Below are positions 63,276 through 64,000 of a stretch of DNA of 64,000 bases, piece after piece. A program made the position numbers and the translations under genes. The first letter of the stretch is position 1. Each line of letters begins with the position of its first letter. Origin of the DNA: Ideonella aquatica (GTDB taxonomy: Bacteria > Pseudomonadota > Gammaproteobacteria > Burkholderiales > Burkholderiaceae_C); contig NZ_JAGQDE010000017.1 in NCBI RefSeq assembly GCF_018069755.1, positions 28,003 to 92,002 of the forward strand, given 5' to 3'. A model generated the notes under the pieces. That model ran no database searches. It was not told the origin of the DNA and worked only from the letters and a program-made list of their open reading frames with translations.

Positions 63276-63322
63276 TGGCGCGGCTGGCAGGATTCGAACC
63301 CACGACCCCTTGGTTCGTAGCC
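63276..63322 (-). other. tRNA-Arg (ACG) 3'-end fragment, probable att site
   Basis: Read on the minus strand the sequence runs from the anticodon loop (GGCTACGAACCAAGG, anticodon ACG) through the T arm (GGTTCGAATCC) to a genomically encoded CCA end. The 5' acceptor, D arm and 5' anticodon stem are missing: sequence right of 63322 does not continue the tRNA. A 3'-terminal tRNA piece of this kind is the usual footprint of site-specific integration of a genomic island; the intact tRNA would lie at the far right end of the island. Confidence 0.82.
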
Positions 63323-63513
63323 GCAGACCGGCACCCTAAATTTCTTTTAAATCAACCACTTGCGGCGCTTGCCAACCCGCATTCCAAGCTGATCCAGTCA
63401 CAGTCACGGCACAGTCCAGCGGGGCCGGTCACACTGGTTCAGAAACCGTCGCGCTGCCTGACGGAGATGGCAGTGCTGGTTGGTACAGGTCAGTAATGTT
63501 TATGTCAAATAGG
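63323..63513. other. Non-coding, AT-richer island margin
   Basis: No gene is seen. Base composition drops compared with the chromosome to the left (for example ctaaatttcttttaaatcaa). It separates the att-like tRNA fragment from the IS21-type end and probably belongs to the island. Confidence 0.5.
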
Positions 63514-64000
63514 TGTTGACGCCGACCGAATTTTGACCACCCGTGCCGATTGAACTTTGACCAGGGGCGGGAGGCTGTCGCGAGGACAGCCATCTGTGGA
63601 TAAGTCTAGTCGCTGGCTGGGTTGACGCCCTCCTGGTCAGGGTCTGTGGTTGCCGTGCGGCGAGCCTGTTCGCGCGCCCGGATTCGGGTCTTGGCAGTGG
63701 CCGTGGAGTGCCGGAAGCGGTAGGACTCGTTGCCTGTCTCGACGATGTGGCAGTGGTGGGTGAGGCGGTCGAGCAGCGCGGTGGTCATCTTGGCGTCGCC
63801 GAAGACGGCGGCCCATTCACCGAAGGTCAGGTTGGTGGTGATCATGACGCTGGTGCGCTCGTAGAGCTTGCTCAGCAGGTGGAACAGCAAGGCGCCGCCG
63901 GCCTGGCTGAACGGCAGGTAGCCCAGTTCGTCCAGGATCACCAGGTCCATGTGCATCAACGTGGCGCTGATGCGTCCGGCACGACCCTCGGCCTTCTCGC
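63514..64000 (-). mobile_element. IS21-family insertion sequence, one end, continues past window
   Basis: The putative end begins TGTTGACGCCGACC at about 63514. Two imperfect 19-bp direct repeats follow, at 63521-63539 and 63545-63563 (16 of 19 identical, consensus gccga..gaa.tttgacca). Such repeated transposase-binding sites are typical of IS21 ends. An istB gene follows inward on the minus strand; istA would lie beyond the window edge. The exact terminus is uncertain. Confidence 0.75.
63606..64000 (-). CDS. istB: IS21-like element helper ATPase IstB, 5' end outside window
   Basis: About 131 C-terminal residues are visible, open to the window edge. Walker B is [18 protein letters not shown], followed by [20 protein letters not shown] and [20 protein letters not shown], all conserved in IstB. 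The Walker A part lies beyond the window. IstB is a DnaA-like AAA+ helper that, with the transposase IstA, directs IS21 transposition. It ends in a hydrophilic tail ([12 protein letters not shown]). Confidence 0.93.
   Translation of the reverse strand, partial: EKAEGRAGRISATLMHMDLVILDELGYLPFSQAGGALLFHLLSKLYERTSVMITTNLTFGEWAAVFGDAKMTTALLDRLTHHCHIVETGNESYRFRHSTATAKTRIRAREQARRTATTDPDQEGVNPASD

Noticed and set aside
63276..63322. Functional tRNA-Arg gene
   Set aside because: The 5' acceptor strand, D arm and 5' half of the anticodon stem are missing.

Overview
The window is a gene-dense, very GC-rich chromosomal segment from a betaproteobacterium of the order Burkholderiales (Comamonadaceae/Sphaerotilaceae-like). 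The case rests on the rpsP-rimM-trmD-rplS order, the lolC-lolD-tatD trio, recJ preceded by a betaproteobacterial protein, DUF3579 next to argD-argF, and a PcnB/FolK/Hda cluster. No rRNA genes, intact tRNA genes or CRISPR arrays are visible. Almost everything is core or semi-core chromosome. Only the last ~700 bases look like acquired DNA.

Layout. 1-11 kb: the 3' part of an M48 peptidase, rsgA, a type II P-type ATPase, a CobD/CbiB-like membrane protein, CoA pyrophosphatase, amtB, the ribosomal operon rpsP-rimM-trmD-rplS, and a GNAT acetyltransferase. 11-21 kb: phosphate transport (pit + DUF47), a tightly overlapping six-gene minus-strand run (AI-2E permease, hda, HAD phosphatase, pcnB, folK, DUF486), a SirB1-family protein, murJ and rpsT. 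21-24 kb: DUF3579 divergent from argD-argF. A second, silently diverged copy of the last 20 codons of argF lies 83 bp downstream of the gene. 24-27 kb: a metallophosphoesterase, an overlapping Ser/Thr kinase-universal stress protein fusion, and a cysteine-cluster protein.

26.6-32.2 kb is a compact minus-strand operon: MFS transporter, lipoprotein, gamma-glutamyltransferase, DMT exporter and an atypical SDR. It is followed by a 66-bp x3 tandem palindromic repeat and a tctB-tctA pair lacking tctC. 34.6-39 kb: an orphan GspE-type ATPase, a spermidine-synthase-like protein, a deoxyinosine glycosylase and a secreted trypsin-like protease. 39-45 kb: tatD-lolD-lolC, then recJ with its upstream partner. 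44.7-50.8 kb: a TPR-GGDEF receptor split by an in-frame amber codon, small cysteine-rich and lipoprotein genes, and a kinase/WYL-regulator unit divergent from an HNH-like protein. 51-56.6 kb: a 1558-residue hybrid histidine kinase translationally coupled to a REC-GGDEF response regulator. 56.6-59.6 kb: a MarR regulator divergent from a probable aromatic-monooxygenase operon, with a palindromic operator overlapping its promoter. 59.6-63.1 kb: SelO and two divergent LuxR-type regulators.

Right edge: a minus-strand intrinsic terminator is followed by a 47-bp fragment matching the 3' end of a tRNA-Arg (ACG), then AT-richer DNA, then one end of an IS21-family element with istB. This reads as the left boundary of a tRNA-integrated genomic island that continues past the window. 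I found no convincing wholly new system. The best leads are the split diguanylate cyclase, the argF tail remnant, the kinase-USP/phosphoesterase pair, the tandem palindrome array and the island boundary.
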